In this document: piece after piece, positions 36,311 to 44,726 of the stretch
Layout: each line of letters starts with the position of its first letter
Position numbering within the stretch: the stretch's first letter is position 1
Origin: Candidatus Omnitrophota bacterium
GTDB lineage: Bacteria; Hinthialibacterota; Hinthialibacteria; Hinthialibacterales; JAKPRU01
Direction: 5' to 3'
DNA length: 64,000 nt
Assembly (NCBI GenBank): GCA_029570205.1
Contig: JAKQSI010000070.1
Coordinates: forward strand, 1-64,000
Position numbers and translations under genes: made by a program
The notes under the pieces: model-generated
What the model saw: the letters and a program-made list of their open reading frames with translations, nothing else
Databases searched by the model: none
Told to the model about the DNA's origin: nothing

Positions 36311-37704
36311 TCCATCTCCTCGGATGTAAGTATCGAATGGCCGATCATTTCTTGCGCAGGAGGAATCCCGAACACGGTCAGGATCGTGGGCGCAATATCG
36401 TAGATCGAGTAAGTCTCCGCCTTGCGGACCGCACAGTCCCTTGGCGGCCTCATAATAAAAATCCCGTTCTGGGCATGGTTGGCATCATCGGGACCGGTGT
36501 CGTTTTCATACAGATAAATCGAGCCGACACCGACCGATCCTGCCGAGCGCCAGTTCAAATCACCGAAATAAACAATCAGGTCCGGCGGGATACCATTGCA
36601 TTCGCGATAAATCTCTTGCGGTTTGAAAACGCGTGTGCCGATATTCGTTCCGTTCTCATCGGCAATGGCCTCGAGTTTGGCTTTCACCTCGTCCCGGAAG
36701 GATTCGTACCGGTCTGCCGGAATTTGCCCTTCCGGTTCCCGTCCGGCGACATTGAAAAAAATGCGGGAGTAATAGCCGCCCTCTCCCCACACTTTTGTTT
36801 TGGACCAGTCGATCATCTCCATATCCAGGCGGGTCCGCTTTTCCGGTTGTTGTTTTAGAGTCAGGTAGCCCTCGCGCTGAAGAAACTCATTCACACAAAT
36901 CGCGCCGATCATGCCCTTCGCGCCATGGTCGGAGACTACCATCACCGAGGTATCATCATCGAGAGTTTCCAGCGTGCGGCCGACCTCCCGGTCCAGTTCG
37001 ACATAGTAATCATGGATCGCGTGTTCGTAGGGATTTCCGGGTTCGTAGAGACGATGGGTTTTATCGTGAAATCGCCAGAAACCGTGGTGGATACGGTCCG
37101 GCCCCATTTCGACCATCATGGCGAAATCGAAATGGTCGTGACAGATCAGGTGACGGAACACCTTGAACCGACGTTCGGTCATGACATAGATTGCTTTCAG
37201 CAGTTCATCCTTATTGTCGGTTCGAAAATCTTTGACATCAATGATGTAATCCCCATCGGCGATGCGGTCCAGTTCGGCTTTGATTTCATCCGGGCAGGTG
37301 TATTGGACCGACTTGTCCGGCGTGAGAAAACAGGCGACCAGCACGCCGTTCAGCGGTTTCGGCGGGTAAGTTTGAGGAACGCCGAGAACGAGCGACCGAA
37401 GGCGGTTACGTGACAAGTGATTCCAGACTGTTTTCGCTTTGACATAGCCGGCATTGGCGAAATACAGCTTATCGTAGGAATAGTCCTGACGGTTTCGGAA
37501 TCCGTAGAAGCCCAGCATACCGGGGTCCTGCGAGGTCATCATCGAGGTCCAGGCCGGAACAGTGATCGGGGGGATGGTGGATACCAGGGGGGCGTGAATT
37601 CCCTGTTCCATGAGGCTGCGGAGGTTTGGGAGGTCCGCTTTCCAGGCATCGAAAACGAGTTCCGGCGGCGCGCAATCAAGACCAAGGACAACGAGTTTCG
37701 GCAT
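36307..37704 (-). CDS. Type I phosphodiesterase-like protein (AP superfamily), Thr nucleophile
   Basis: 465 residues from [20 protein letters not shown] (ATG 37704). The predicted nucleophile is Thr in [19 protein letters not shown], unlike the Ser of its three neighbours. The downstream His usually seen in G-x-H-G-I is replaced (GMLGFYGF). Other metal blocks: [29 protein letters not shown], and C-terminal [14 protein letters not shown]. No signal peptide. The open frame continues to 37956 but that part is pure repeat sequence. It overlaps cysC by four bases, so the two proteins are likely made together, the best functional clue in the cluster. Confidence 0.82.
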   Translation of the reverse strand: MPKLVVLGLDCAPPELVFDAWKADLPNLRSLMEQGIHAPLVSTIPPITVPAWTSMMTSQDPGMLGFYGFRNRQDYSYDKLYFANAGYVKAKTVWNHLSRNRLRSLVLGVPQTYPPKPLNGVLVACFLTPDKSVQYTCPDEIKAELDRIADGDYIIDVKDFRTDNKDELLKAIYVMTERRFKVFRHLICHDHFDFAMMVEMGPDRIHHGFWRFHDKTHRLYEPGNPYEHAIHDYYVELDREVGRTLETLDDDTSVMVVSDHGAKGMIGAICVNEFLQREGYLTLKQQPEKRTRLDMEMIDWSKTKVWGEGGYYSRIFFNVAGREPEGQIPADRYESFRDEVKAKLEAIADENGTNIGTRVFKPQEIYRECNGIPPDLIVYFGDLNWRSAGSVGVGSIYLYENDTGPDDANHAQNGIFIMRPPRDCAVRKAETYSIYDIAPTILTVFGIPPAQEMIGHSILTSEEME

Positions 37705-37739
37705 GTTTCGGCATTGGAAGCGATCCGGGGGTCTGCGGA

Positions 37740-37950
37740 TTTCCCTCACCCCAACCCTCTCCCGGAGAGGGACAAGATTACTCTCCAGGCAGGAAATGAA
37801 GACCTGGTGTCGTGTAGCCGAATTGCCTTTGCAGGGCCGACCCGTCATCGCGAGGAGCCGCCCGGAGTCTGCGGAGAGCGGCGACGTGGCGATCTCAGGC
37901 TTGCGTGTTCGAACGGCGAGATTGCCACGCTTCGCTCGCAATGACGATAT
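37740..37950. repeat. Dispersed repeats: CCCTCACCC hairpin and GTCATCGCGAGG/CTCGCAATGAC pair
   Basis: CCCTCACCCCAACCCTCTCC followed by CGGAGAGGG (about 37744-37773), then GTCATCGCGAGGAGC (about 37846-37860) paired at a distance with CTTCGCTCGCAATGACGA (about 37929-37946). The outer arms can base-pair, so the element could be a MITE-like or structured repeat. It is the source of the false N-terminal extension of the downstream gene. Confidence 0.65.
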
Positions 37951-37976
37951 GGTCAAGACTATTCATTTACACAATA

Positions 37977-38195
37977 CTAGAGATACCCCAGGCTTTTTAG
38001 TCTCCGGCGGATCGCATCTATCTCCTTTTCGCTGAATGGGGTTTCCGACTGCCCGATTTCGCACGTGCCGACCAGATCCCGAAGGACATAGACGATGAAA
38101 TCCGTTGGGGAGTCAAATCCGGCGCCTTCAATAACTTTCCGGATTTTCTCATAGAGCGGACGGGGGATTTTGATGGTGACTTTGTCCACCGGCAT
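37977..38195 (-). CDS. Small RHH-like protein with C-terminal LGY tail
   Basis: 72 residues from MPVDKVTIKIPRPLYEKIRK, with GGAG nine bases upstream of ATG 38195 (an upstream TTG at 38210 is less likely). VTIKIPRPLYEKIRKVIEGA, then FDSPTDFIVYVLRDLV, is a ribbon-helix-helix-like strand-helix-helix. The tail SEKEIDAIRRRLKSLGYL matches those of CysC and the 29544 protein. It is the first gene of the phosphodiesterase cluster on this strand, where an autoregulator is often found. Confidence 0.68.
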   Translation of the reverse strand: MPVDKVTIKIPRPLYEKIRKVIEGAGFDSPTDFIVYVLRDLVGTCEIGQSETPFSEKEIDAIRRRLKSLGYL

Positions 38196-38552
38196 CGGCT
38201 TGCACTCCAATCAGGCTCTTGTTGGATTCCAGCAATACTCTTCCAGGAGTCTATGTGAGTTCGGGCAGAGGGGCAAGGAAGGTTGAAGAGCGGAATGGAG
38301 GTGATCGCAGAAAGAATGAATATTCGCTATCGTGCCGGCGTAGATAGGAAGGAAAATTCCGGTGAGTGGATCTGACAGTTTTTCCCGACCTCCTGACAGG
38401 AGAACACAAAGTACGGCCCGCGTCGGGCAGGCTCTCAGATGGCGTTCGCGGTTCCTTCCTTCTGCATTGCAGATATACATCTACAAGTATTGCGGCCGAA
38501 ATAAAAAAAGAAACATCTCACCCCGCTTCATAACGCAGACTCTCTCTATCGC
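38196..38552. other. Intergenic region upstream of the phosphodiesterase cluster
   Basis: About 357 bases between the first cluster gene and the end of the protease gene, both on the minus strand. It probably holds the cluster promoter. I see no consensus -35/-10 pair I would defend, and no RNA gene. Short open frames here lack coding character. Confidence 0.4.
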
Positions 38553-40079
38553 CTATTTTGTGGAGATGGCGTTGCGGTTCAGGAGCTGGTAGGCAGCGCG
38601 AAGTTGGTTGTCGGTGGCAAGTTGTTTTTCCAGCAGACTGGAAGCGGTGACGGGTTTTGGGCCGGTATCCTTGCGAGACTCCGAATTCTCATCGGGCAAG
38701 GCGATTTGAGGCGGCTCGTATTCTACGGCAACATCCGGCTCGATGCCCTGATTATGAATGCACCTTCCGTTGGGAGTGTAGTACTTGGCGACGGTGAGAC
38801 GCAGCCCGGCATCCCCTTCCAGGGGAAACAGTTCCTGAACCGAGCCTTTCCCGAATGTCTTCACGCCGACAACTTGGGCACGTCCCTGGTCTTTCAACGC
38901 TCCGGTAACCACCTCGGAAGCGCTGGCGGAACGTGAATCCACGAGAATCACAATGGGGATTTGCGTGAAATTCTCATCGCCGGTCCGCTGATCGAAGAAG
39001 TCCTTGCGGGTGTCCTCGGTTCGGCCCTGGGTGTAAGTGATGAGGGTTCCCTGCGGGAGAAAGATATCCGCAACCTTGATGGCCTCATCCAGGAATCCGC
39101 CGGGATTGGAGCGAAGATCGAGAATCAGTTTTTTCATTCCCTGTTGCCGGAGTTTCAGGAGGTTTTTTTCGACATCCTCAGAGCAGCGCTGATAGAAACT
39201 CAACAAGGTGAGATGCCCCGTTTCTTCACCGAGCATCTCGGCCCAGATCAACTGATCGGTGCGCATGGGTTCCCGGGTCAATTCGAAGTGGAGGGGGAAC
39301 GGTCCGGAGCCGGGACGGATAACCGTCAGTTTGACTTTGGTTCCTTCGGGGCCTTTGATCCGCTCGACGGCGGCATTAAGGTTTTCCACAGGTGTTCCGG
39401 TAGCGCTGAGCGGAATCCCGTCCACGGCGACGATGATATCGCCGGTCTTGATCCCACTGATGGCCGCCGGGGTCCCCGGAATGGGGGAGCGAACAAACAG
39501 TCCCGCATTGTTTGTGACATCCCATTCGATTCGAATGCCGACACCAAAAAATCGATTCTCGGGAATTCCTTCGCCGGACAGGAATTGCTGGAGATCGCCA
39601 TAACTCTGCGGGGGAAGATATTGTGAATAAGGATCCTCCAGGGCATTGACCATCGAGGTCAAGGCGGCATTCCACAGCTGGGTCACACTGGCCACCGTTG
39701 CGGACGCGCTCCGGATTCGTCCGGCAATCAGATTCCCGAGGCGCTGAACGTATTCCAATTCCTGGAGAGAATAAGGAGGCTCGGATGTGGCCAAGACAAT
39801 GACGGCGCCGGCCCCCTCCACCTCACGAACGACCTGCTCGGCGGAGTAGAGCGCGTGAGCAAAAACCTTCTTAAGATCGACCTGTTCGCTTTCATAGCGA
39901 TCCCGGATGCAATGGACGATCCGGTTGAAGTTTTTTTGGCCGATGTCATATTCCCGAAGATTGATTTGGAATCGGGGGTCTTCTGTGCTGCCGTCCACCG
40001 CCCAAGTCGATTGGATGAACAGAAGCAAAAAGCAAGCGCCTGTAAATGTCAATCGTCGGAACGGATGTCTTGTCATCAT
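38553..40079 (-). CDS. Carboxy-terminal processing protease (CtpA-type, S41)
   Basis: 508 residues. Signal peptide LTFTGACFLLLFIQSTWA. A PDZ domain (about 185-275: FFGVGIRIEW, PGTPAAISGIKTGDIIVAVDG) precedes the S41 catalytic domain. The Ser is in DSRSASASEVVTGALKDQGR, the Lys in GVKTFGKGSVQELFPL; YYTPNGRCIHNQGIEPDVAV is typical of the family. It degrades or trims periplasmic proteins and murein-hydrolase regulators. ATG 40079 follows GGAAGG; the frame to 40232 is repeat-derived. It sits where many genomes have mnmE after jag. Confidence 0.92.
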   Translation of the reverse strand: MMTRHPFRRLTFTGACFLLLFIQSTWAVDGSTEDPRFQINLREYDIGQKNFNRIVHCIRDRYESEQVDLKKVFAHALYSAEQVVREVEGAGAVIVLATSEPPYSLQELEYVQRLGNLIAGRIRSASATVASVTQLWNAALTSMVNALEDPYSQYLPPQSYGDLQQFLSGEGIPENRFFGVGIRIEWDVTNNAGLFVRSPIPGTPAAISGIKTGDIIVAVDGIPLSATGTPVENLNAAVERIKGPEGTKVKLTVIRPGSGPFPLHFELTREPMRTDQLIWAEMLGEETGHLTLLSFYQRCSEDVEKNLLKLRQQGMKKLILDLRSNPGGFLDEAIKVADIFLPQGTLITYTQGRTEDTRKDFFDQRTGDENFTQIPIVILVDSRSASASEVVTGALKDQGRAQVVGVKTFGKGSVQELFPLEGDAGLRLTVAKYYTPNGRCIHNQGIEPDVAVEYEPPQIALPDENSESRKDTGPKPVTASSLLEKQLATDNQLRAAYQLLNRNAISTK

Positions 40080-40104
40080 TGACTGCCTTCCAAGAATTTC
40101 CTCT

Positions 40105-40150
40105 TCTATCCTCTCACCCCGCCCTTCTCCCAGCGGGAGAGGGAGAACGG
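40105..40150. repeat. Dispersed CTCACCCC/CTCCC...GGGAG hairpin
   Basis: CTCTCACCCCGCCCTTCTCC followed by CAGCGGGAGAGGGAG: inverted CTTCTCCC/GGGAGAGG-like arms. Same family as at 12769, 13762 and 37744. It lies in the gap between jag and the protease gene. Confidence 0.65.
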
Positions 40151-40324
40151 AACATTTCCCACGGGGAGAAGTGTTTGCCGCCATTCGGTGAAGACCGGAA
40201 TTCGGTGTCCACCGACAAGACGGCGGGCACACTCTTGCAGCCTGTGGTTGTTCCTCATGATGGTTAGTATATCACAGAGGCGTGTTCTCGACGGCGCTGG
40301 GGCGGATGTGGGCCGATGCGGTGT

Positions 40325-41215
40325 TCAGGCCTGTTCGTGTTTGGCCTCGCCGGAGGGACTTGGTCGTCGTCCGCCTCCGCCCCCGCGTCCTTTGCGCTGA
40401 AATCGTTGTCGGTTGTTACCGGAACGCGGCCCCTGTCCGCCTCCGCCACGCCCACTCCCGCCGCTTCTGCCGCGTCCGCCTCCACCGCCCTGTCCGCTGC
40501 CGCCATTTCCCGCACCGCCTTCTCGTCGATCCCGTCCGCGCTGTGACTCACGCGGGGGGCGGGATTCGCGCGCCGGTCGCTCCCGTCGCTCGGCAATCCC
40601 TTCCCGGAGCGCGACAATCACACGGCGATAGCTTCCCTCCCCCACGCTGAACGTGGTGACCTTGGGATGATCGCGAAGCGCCATGTGAATGATGCGGCGT
40701 TCTGGAGCGCTGAGGGGATCGGTTCGCTGGTCGCGGCCTTCCGCGATGGCCTGGTTGGCCAATTGTTCCGAGAGGCTGTGCAGATTTTCCTCCCGCTTGT
40801 CGCGGTAATTGTTGACGTCGATAACGATTTTCTTCCATTTCTCCCGGTCGTTGTTAATGATCCGGGAGGCCAGATACTGCAAGGCGTCAAGAGTCTGGCC
40901 GTGTTGGCCGACCAGCACAGAGGCCTCATTGCCGAGCGAGACAAGGATTTCCCCGTCCTCCTCCTGGACATCAGGCGTGGCTTCCACGCCGAGATGTCGA
41001 AGGATATTCCGCATGAGAACACGTGTGCGGATTCGGTCGTCCTGACGAATCAGGACACGAACCCTGGCATTTCTTCGTCCGAAAAGGCCGAGAAATCCCC
41101 GCCTTCCGGTGTCCAGCGGTTCCACTTCGACCTCATCCCGTTCAGCGCCGAGAGAGCGCAGGCCGTTTTCGATGGCCTCTTCAATGGTTTTTCCTGTTCC
41201 GATTGTCTCTTCCAT
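40325..41215 (-). CDS. jag: Jag/KhpB (EloR) RNA-binding protein with Gly/Arg-rich tail
   Basis: 296 residues. The Jag N-domain (TIEEAIENGLRSLGAERDEV, GFLGLFGRRNARV), a type II KH domain (about 85-150: LVGQHGQTLDALQYLASRII) and R3H (about 165-205: ERRIIHMALRDHPKVTTFSV, GEGSYRRVIV) are all present. R3H recognises single-stranded nucleic acid; KhpB binds RNA with KhpA and influences cell-wall growth. After residue 205 there are ~90 residues rich in Gly and Arg (RGG-like), absent from standard Jag. The ATG overlaps the yidC stop (TAATG). Part of rpmH-rnpA-yidD-yidC-jag. Confidence 0.93.
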   Translation of the reverse strand: MEETIGTGKTIEEAIENGLRSLGAERDEVEVEPLDTGRRGFLGLFGRRNARVRVLIRQDDRIRTRVLMRNILRHLGVEATPDVQEEDGEILVSLGNEASVLVGQHGQTLDALQYLASRIINNDREKWKKIVIDVNNYRDKREENLHSLSEQLANQAIAEGRDQRTDPLSAPERRIIHMALRDHPKVTTFSVGEGSYRRVIVALREGIAERRERPARESRPPRESQRGRDRREGGAGNGGSGQGGGGGRGRSGGSGRGGGGQGPRSGNNRQRFQRKGRGGGGGRRPSPSGEAKHEQA

Positions 41216-43311
41216 TACCGTTGTTTCCTCCGAGACTGGCTTCGTCCGCCTGATGCGCGGACCCGTTCGAGCGCCGGGACCTCCGATACCCGCGTCGCCG
41301 TCTCCTTCTCTCCGAACTTATCTATAATAATTCGCTGACACGTATCCACGGTCATGCTGACGACGAAATAAAGAATCACGCCTGACGCGATCGACCAGAA
41401 CAAAAAAGTGAACACGACCGGAAGAATCTTCATCATGGCGGCATTCGGCGCTTCGATTTTCTGTCGCGCTTGACTCCACAACATGAGAACGCAATACATG
41501 ATCGGCAGGATATTGATTGGAATGATGTATCCGGCCAGAGGTAGAAAAAATGCCTGATCCGGCTGGGACAGGTCCTGAATCCACCAGACGAACGGCGCTC
41601 CCCGCAATTCGATGGCCTGATTGAACGTTCCCCACAAAGCAATGAAAATCGGGATGGTGGGGAGCATGGTCAGGCAGCCCGCCATGGGGTTGACTTTATG
41701 TTCGCGATAGAACTCCATGGTTTTGCGCTGAAGTTCCTGGGGATTATCTTTATATCGTTCTCGGAGCGCGGCGACCTGTGGTTGCAGCTGCTGCATTTTC
41801 TTCATGGAAGCCATTTGTTTGTGATACAGAGGATACATCAGCAGGCGCACCAGGAATGTCAGCAGGATGATCCCGACGCCGTAATTTGGGACGATCCGAT
41901 AAAAGATCTGAAGCAGGCGCAGAAGCAACTTGGCGATTGGGGAGACGATGGACGAAAGCCAGTAATTCTCAATCAGATCTTCCAGGGTTTCATCGACAGC
42001 GGTAAGGCGGGGACCTTCTTTCGGACCGACATACAGGTCGAAGACATCTTCGCGGATCTGTCCCGGATTCAAGTCTTGCAGTGTGATCTCTATTCCCATG
42101 GCGGGTCGGATGTAGTCCACGGAATCGCCCGGGATTCTCGACAGCCCGACCAGGGCGACTTCAACCGGCATGTGGGGGCGGATCGCGCCGAGGAAATACT
42201 TGGTGTCGATTCCGACCCACCGAACGCCGTTCTTCGGAACATGGTTCATCCATAGCGTCTCAAATCCATCGATCGGTATCGGGGTACTGCCTTTTTTTAT
42301 CGCTGTCTTGGCGATGGAAGCGTACTGGGCGGTTTTGCGGGGCATTTGTGGATAGCTTTCCATGTCGCCATCCGTGCCGGCCACGTGGGCGGAATTCAGG
42401 CGTTGTGGCTGAGTGGAAGGACGCGCAATTCCTCCCTGCCAAGTAAGGCCGTATTGATTTTCCTTGCCCCACTGGAGGGGAGCCTTCCCGATGTTCTCGA
42501 TGCGGATAGAGAAGTCCACACGATATTCGCCCGGTGTGAACCGGTAAATCTTGGAGACACGCAGATCGCCCTGCTCGACCGTATAGACCACATCCACGGG
42601 CTGATCGTCCACTCGGAGAACTCCCTGCGGACCTGAGTAAGTGACGGAGGTATCCCAAGTGTCGTAACCCCAGCGGCAAAGCATGGGAGAAGCGGGATAC
42701 ATCAAATTGCCGGGTACCAGTTCATCCGCGCAGAGCAGCCGGTTGTCCTCATTAAGGTCCGGATTCTTGCGGAGGAACGGTTCCATTTCGCGATATATTT
42801 CCAGTTCCTGCCGGTCCAGGTAAAGGTCGGCGAGCGGGAGAAAGGCCTCCAGGTAACGGTCATCATCGAGTCTTGCGGAAACCGCAGGTGGAGCCGGTTT
42901 GGAGGCGCGAAGAGCCAGGTAACGGGGATCCGAGAATACTTCCCGGTATTTCAGCAACCGCCAGGAGATGGGGACGGCTCCCTGATTGGTCAGGACGACG
43001 TGCCAGAGGTCGCCGGTCACGACACAGGTGGCCGGGGCGGTCTGTTGTGCGGTCTGTGTCAAAAGGCTCCAGGGACGGCTATCGACAGGCGGGGGTTGTG
43101 CGGCATTCTGTGTCGCCGATCGGACATCGGTTGGCGCTTCGGCAATGGTGGGTGTGGAAGTGGCTGAAAACGGAACAGGCTGCGTAGACTCGGCGACCGG
43201 TTGGGCCGCGCGTCGACGCTGGGTTTCCCGCAGTCGTTGGCTGTTGCGCCAACTGAATATGAAAATCAGAGCCATCGAGAGAACGATGGCCAACACCATT
43301 CGTTTTTCCAT
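41215..43311 (-). CDS. yidC: Membrane protein insertase YidC
   Basis: 698 residues of the long, Gram-negative-type YidC/Oxa1 family. N-terminal signal anchor RMVLAIVLSMALIFIFSW, then a ~400-residue periplasmic beta-sandwich domain, followed by the conserved five-helix core with NYGVGIILLTFLVRLLMYPL (conserved Arg), MASMKKMQQLQPQVAALRER, NPMAGCLTMLPTIPIFIALW, IQDLSQPDQAFFLPLAGYII and MKILPVVFTFLFWSIASGVI. It inserts and folds inner-membrane proteins with or without SecYEG. The frame is open to 43536 but MEKRMVL (43311) is the correct start. The large periplasmic domain supports a diderm cell. Confidence 0.96.
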   Translation of the reverse strand: MEKRMVLAIVLSMALIFIFSWRNSQRLRETQRRRAAQPVAESTQPVPFSATSTPTIAEAPTDVRSATQNAAQPPPVDSRPWSLLTQTAQQTAPATCVVTGDLWHVVLTNQGAVPISWRLLKYREVFSDPRYLALRASKPAPPAVSARLDDDRYLEAFLPLADLYLDRQELEIYREMEPFLRKNPDLNEDNRLLCADELVPGNLMYPASPMLCRWGYDTWDTSVTYSGPQGVLRVDDQPVDVVYTVEQGDLRVSKIYRFTPGEYRVDFSIRIENIGKAPLQWGKENQYGLTWQGGIARPSTQPQRLNSAHVAGTDGDMESYPQMPRKTAQYASIAKTAIKKGSTPIPIDGFETLWMNHVPKNGVRWVGIDTKYFLGAIRPHMPVEVALVGLSRIPGDSVDYIRPAMGIEITLQDLNPGQIREDVFDLYVGPKEGPRLTAVDETLEDLIENYWLSSIVSPIAKLLLRLLQIFYRIVPNYGVGIILLTFLVRLLMYPLYHKQMASMKKMQQLQPQVAALRERYKDNPQELQRKTMEFYREHKVNPMAGCLTMLPTIPIFIALWGTFNQAIELRGAPFVWWIQDLSQPDQAFFLPLAGYIIPINILPIMYCVLMLWSQARQKIEAPNAAMMKILPVVFTFLFWSIASGVILYFVVSMTVDTCQRIIIDKFGEKETATRVSEVPALERVRASGGRSQSRRKQR

Positions 43312-43340
43312 TCCGTCTTGTCTCACACCGTGCAGGCTTC

Positions 43341-43556
43341 CTATCGCTCGGGCGGCAGATCGATGCCTCCGGGATGCCACGGATGGCATCGCAGAATCCG
43401 AACGAATGCAAGACGGAGACCGCGCCCGAGACCGAATCGTTCGATAACCTCGTGCGCATACACGGAACAGGTCGGATGGAAGCGGCAGAGGGGAGGCAGA
43501 CAGGGAGACACAACCTGTTTGTACACCCGCAGGCACATCAAAACGATTGTTCGCAT
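43341..43556 (-). CDS. yidD: Membrane protein insertion efficiency factor YidD
   Basis: 71 residues. RTIVLMCLRVYKQVVSPCLP, then CRFHPTCSVYAHEVIERFG and LRLAFVRILRCHPWHPGGID, is a complete YidD, with the C-R-F-x-P-T-C-S-x-Y-A signature. It assists YidC. It lies between rnpA and yidC as usual. The longer frame to 43577 overlaps rnpA; MRTIVLM is the natural start. Confidence 0.95.
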   Translation of the reverse strand: MRTIVLMCLRVYKQVVSPCLPPLCRFHPTCSVYAHEVIERFGLGRGLRLAFVRILRCHPWHPGGIDLPPER

Positions 43557-43573
43557 TCCACTTGTCATGCAGG

Positions 43574-43978
43574 TCACGGGATCGGCTGGTCTACTGGGTT
43601 GACCGGGGGGATGAGCAGGTCCGCTCGGAGCAGTGCGGACTCCAATTCTTTTCGAATCAAAGCCGAGGAAGCCGCCGCACTTTCAGGAAAGGCCCACACC
43701 AGGATGTCCGTCGGCTCTTTGATCCGGTGTTTCAGTTGTCGAAATTGTTCCCTCAGTCGTCTTTTTACTCTGTTTCGTACTACCGCCGATCCGACCTTTC
43801 TTCCGACCTGGACTCCGAGACGGGAAACAGAAGCGGGGCTTGGCATACACCGTATAGCCAGAACAGCCCCATCGATTCTCCGTCCAGCCCGCAATCGTTC
43901 AAAATCACGTCGCCCCCGCAATCGTTCATGCCGCCGGAAGGTTTGCCGAGTCTGGGGAGATTTCACCGGTTCGGTCAT
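43574..43978 (-). CDS. rnpA: Ribonuclease P protein component
   Basis: 134 residues. RHERLRGRRDFERLRAGRRI and the signature KVGSAVVRNRVKRRLREQFR, the arginine-rich RNR helix that binds the P RNA and 5' leader of pre-tRNA. It matures tRNA 5' ends with RNase P RNA. It follows rpmH in the conserved order. The C-terminal Pro-rich end (PPVNPVDQPIP) is slightly longer than usual. Confidence 0.96.
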   Translation of the reverse strand: MTEPVKSPQTRQTFRRHERLRGRRDFERLRAGRRIDGAVLAIRCMPSPASVSRLGVQVGRKVGSAVVRNRVKRRLREQFRQLKHRIKEPTDILVWAFPESAAASSALIRKELESALLRADLLIPPVNPVDQPIP

Positions 43979-44168
43979 CAGGGCATACCGGGTTCCGATT
44001 CGGTCCGATAATGGGATAGGCGCTCCTTAAAAACGGAGTTGTCGCAGACCCGCAAAAGGCCATCCTAACTCCGACATCCGACACCAGCGTCATCAAAAAT
44101 CGTGGCGACGTCGTTTTTATTATTCTATTCTTCTGAAACAGGATTCCAGCCGGATCCGTCGAGACAGA

Positions 44169-44303
44169 TCACACGGTGAGGCGATATCGTCCTTTTTTTC
44201 GCCTGCGGCGGATTACCTCACGGCCTCCCTGCGTGCGCATCCGCGCCCGAAATCCATGAGTTCTTTTTTTCTTGATTACACTTGGTTGATACGTCTGTTT
44301 CAT
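44169..44303 (-). CDS. rpmH: 50S ribosomal protein L34
   Basis: 44 residues, not easily noticed because of length. Beginning [20 protein letters not shown] and ending [13 protein letters not shown], it is an unmistakable L34 (T-x-Q-P-S-x-x-x-x-x-R-x-H-G-F-x-x-R-M). It heads the rpmH-rnpA-yidD-yidC-jag cluster. A good promoter lies at 44352-44379 on the same strand. Confidence 0.97.
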   Translation of the reverse strand: MKQTYQPSVIKKKRTHGFRARMRTQGGREVIRRRRKKGRYRLTV

Positions 44304-44351
44304 GACTTTTAATCGGTCCGTAGCCCACTTATGCGAATGTTACAAGACATT

Positions 44352-44379
44352 ACTATAACATAAGTTCGGATTGAATCAA
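44352..44379 (-). promoter_or_regulatory. Promoter of the rpmH cluster
   Basis: On the minus strand TTGATT (44379-44374), a 16-base spacer, then TATAGT (44357-44352), about 50 bases before the rpmH ATG. Divergent from the rubredoxin promoter. Confidence 0.65.
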
Positions 44380-44411
44380 GGAAGACCGGGGTTGAGAAAC
44401 CATTTGATCTA

Positions 44412-44439
44412 TTGACGCAGGTCGTGCAACGGTTAGACT
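44412..44439 (+). promoter_or_regulatory. Promoter of the rubredoxin gene
   Basis: TTGACG (44412-44417), a 16-base spacer, TAGACT (44434-44439), followed about 75 bases later by a GGAGGG site and the rubredoxin ATG. Confidence 0.55.
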
Positions 44440-44515
44440 ACTCCGGATCGCGCCCATATCCGGAATCACCGTCTCCGGTGAAAGGGAGGAAGGGCGCATC
44501 GGAGGGATTTCGCCA

Positions 44516-44692
44516 ATGAACGATTATCTATGCAGCGTTTGTGGGTATGTATACGACCCGGACACTGGGGATTCGGAGTCCGGCATTCCGGGTGGAACCG
44601 ATTTTGAGGAACTGCCGCAGGACTGGGTTTGTCCGGTGTGCGGTGTCGATAAAGCGCAATTCAAGAAGTTGGGTCTGACCGCACGAGCCTGA
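44516..44692 (+). CDS. Rubredoxin
   Basis: 58 residues. [20 protein letters not shown] ... [20 protein letters not shown] has both CxxCG knuckles that hold the single Fe(SCys)4 iron. The length matches classical rubredoxins. It is a small electron carrier, often serving superoxide reductase or flavoprotein oxidase detoxification in anaerobes. None of those partners lies nearby. GGAGGG precedes the ATG by about 9 bases. Its presence suggests an anaerobic or microaerophilic host. Confidence 0.97.
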   Translation: MNDYLCSVCGYVYDPDTGDSESGIPGGTDFEELPQDWVCPVCGVDKAQFKKLGLTARA

Positions 44693-44726
44693 CCTCCATG
44701 GTTTGAAAGGAAAGCCCCGTTTTCCC

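Noticed and set aside
37705-37956. N-terminal extension of the Thr-type phosphodiesterase
   Set aside because: It consists of the CCCTCACCC and GTCATCGCGAGG repeats; MPKLVVLG is the natural start.
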